In this document: positions 14,724-14,892 of the stretch, in pieces | Numbering within the stretch: position 1 is the first letter of the stretch | How the letters are laid out: every line of letters starts with the position of its first letter | Origin: Oscillospiraceae bacterium | GTDB taxonomy: Bacteria > Bacillota > Clostridia > Oscillospirales > Ruminococcaceae | DNA: 14,892 nt | Direction of reading: 5' to 3' | NCBI GenBank assembly: GCA_900768245.1 | Contig: CAAGCE010000057.1 | Span: 1-14,892 of the forward strand | Translations under genes and position numbers: made by a program | The notes under the pieces: model-generated | Seen by the model: only the letters and a program-made list of their open reading frames with translations | The model's database searches: none | Told to the model about the DNA's origin: nothing

Positions 14724-14734
14724 GTATAATATTT

Positions 14735-14892
14735 GGTCACCTCTAAAAACCATGGTGCCTCAGATGCGCAGTCACACTAATAACCATTTGTTCTATGGAT
14801 AAAGACGGTGGATAGAATACGTCCAATCAAAGAAAACGACCGCAGACAGGCTGCCGCCTTTCAAGGGAGTTTGATGCAGAGTGGGCGTATTA
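14735..14892. other. unassigned tail, possible edge of a further element
   Basis: After the terminator the sequence becomes more GC-rich and opens with GGTCACCTCTAAAAACC (14735-14751), which has the look of an insertion-sequence end, though I cannot name a family. A plus-strand frame open from at least 14808 (GTG, weak ribosome site) to the window edge reads VDRIRPIKENDRRQAAAFQG and onward; I do not recognise it. It may be the start of a gene, a remnant, or non-coding. Confidence 0.25.

Overview
The window looks like the chromosome of a motile, anaerobic, low-to-mid GC Firmicute (Clostridia), most likely close to Ruminococcus. This rests on the 5' part of a 16S rRNA gene, a reverse rubrerythrin, a ClpC-type ATPase, a Bacillus/Clostridium-type late flagellar gene order that includes a DUF6470 gene and fliW-csrA, and an MsmX-type sugar ABC ATPase. 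The assignment is by eye; no search was run.

Layout. (1) 1-1210, minus strand: the first ~420 nt of 16S rRNA, a ~200-nt leader with two GAAA-capped hairpins and a boxA-like motif, then four tandem sigma-A promoters about 93 bp apart. Each has TTGACA, a 17-bp spacer and a TATAAT-like -10, and most have a small hairpin at the predicted transcript 5' end. (2) 1174-4318, minus strand: a rubrerythrin/NADH-peroxidase-like gene with its own promoter and terminator, and a clpC-like gene. (3) 4334-4663: a divergent intergenic region with a GC-rich inverted repeat and a consensus sigma-28 (FliA/SigD) promoter. (4) 4664-12378, plus strand: a compact late-flagellar operon, flgM-flgN-flgK-flgL-DUF6470-fliW-csrA-fliD-fliS-fliT-like, closed by a strong terminator. 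(5) 12448-12564: tRNA-Arg(CCG) with its own promoter. (6) 12627-13364: an RsuA-family pseudouridine synthase. (7) 13432-14723: a stand-alone msmX-type ABC ATPase with promoter, 5' hairpin and terminator. (8) 14735-14892: an unassigned, more GC-rich tail that may be the edge of another element.

How it fits together. The flagellar block encodes the parts made after hook completion (hook-filament junction FlgK/FlgL, cap FliD), their chaperones (FlgN, FliS, FliT-like), the anti-sigma factor FlgM, and the FliW/CsrA pair that times flagellin translation. The promoter before flgM is of the kind recognised by the sigma factor FlgM inhibits, which implies a feedback loop. The flagellin gene, often found between csrA and fliD in relatives, is not in this window.

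I found no clear CRISPR array, phage, defence system or wholly new gene system. The most unusual structure is the four-unit rRNA promoter array.
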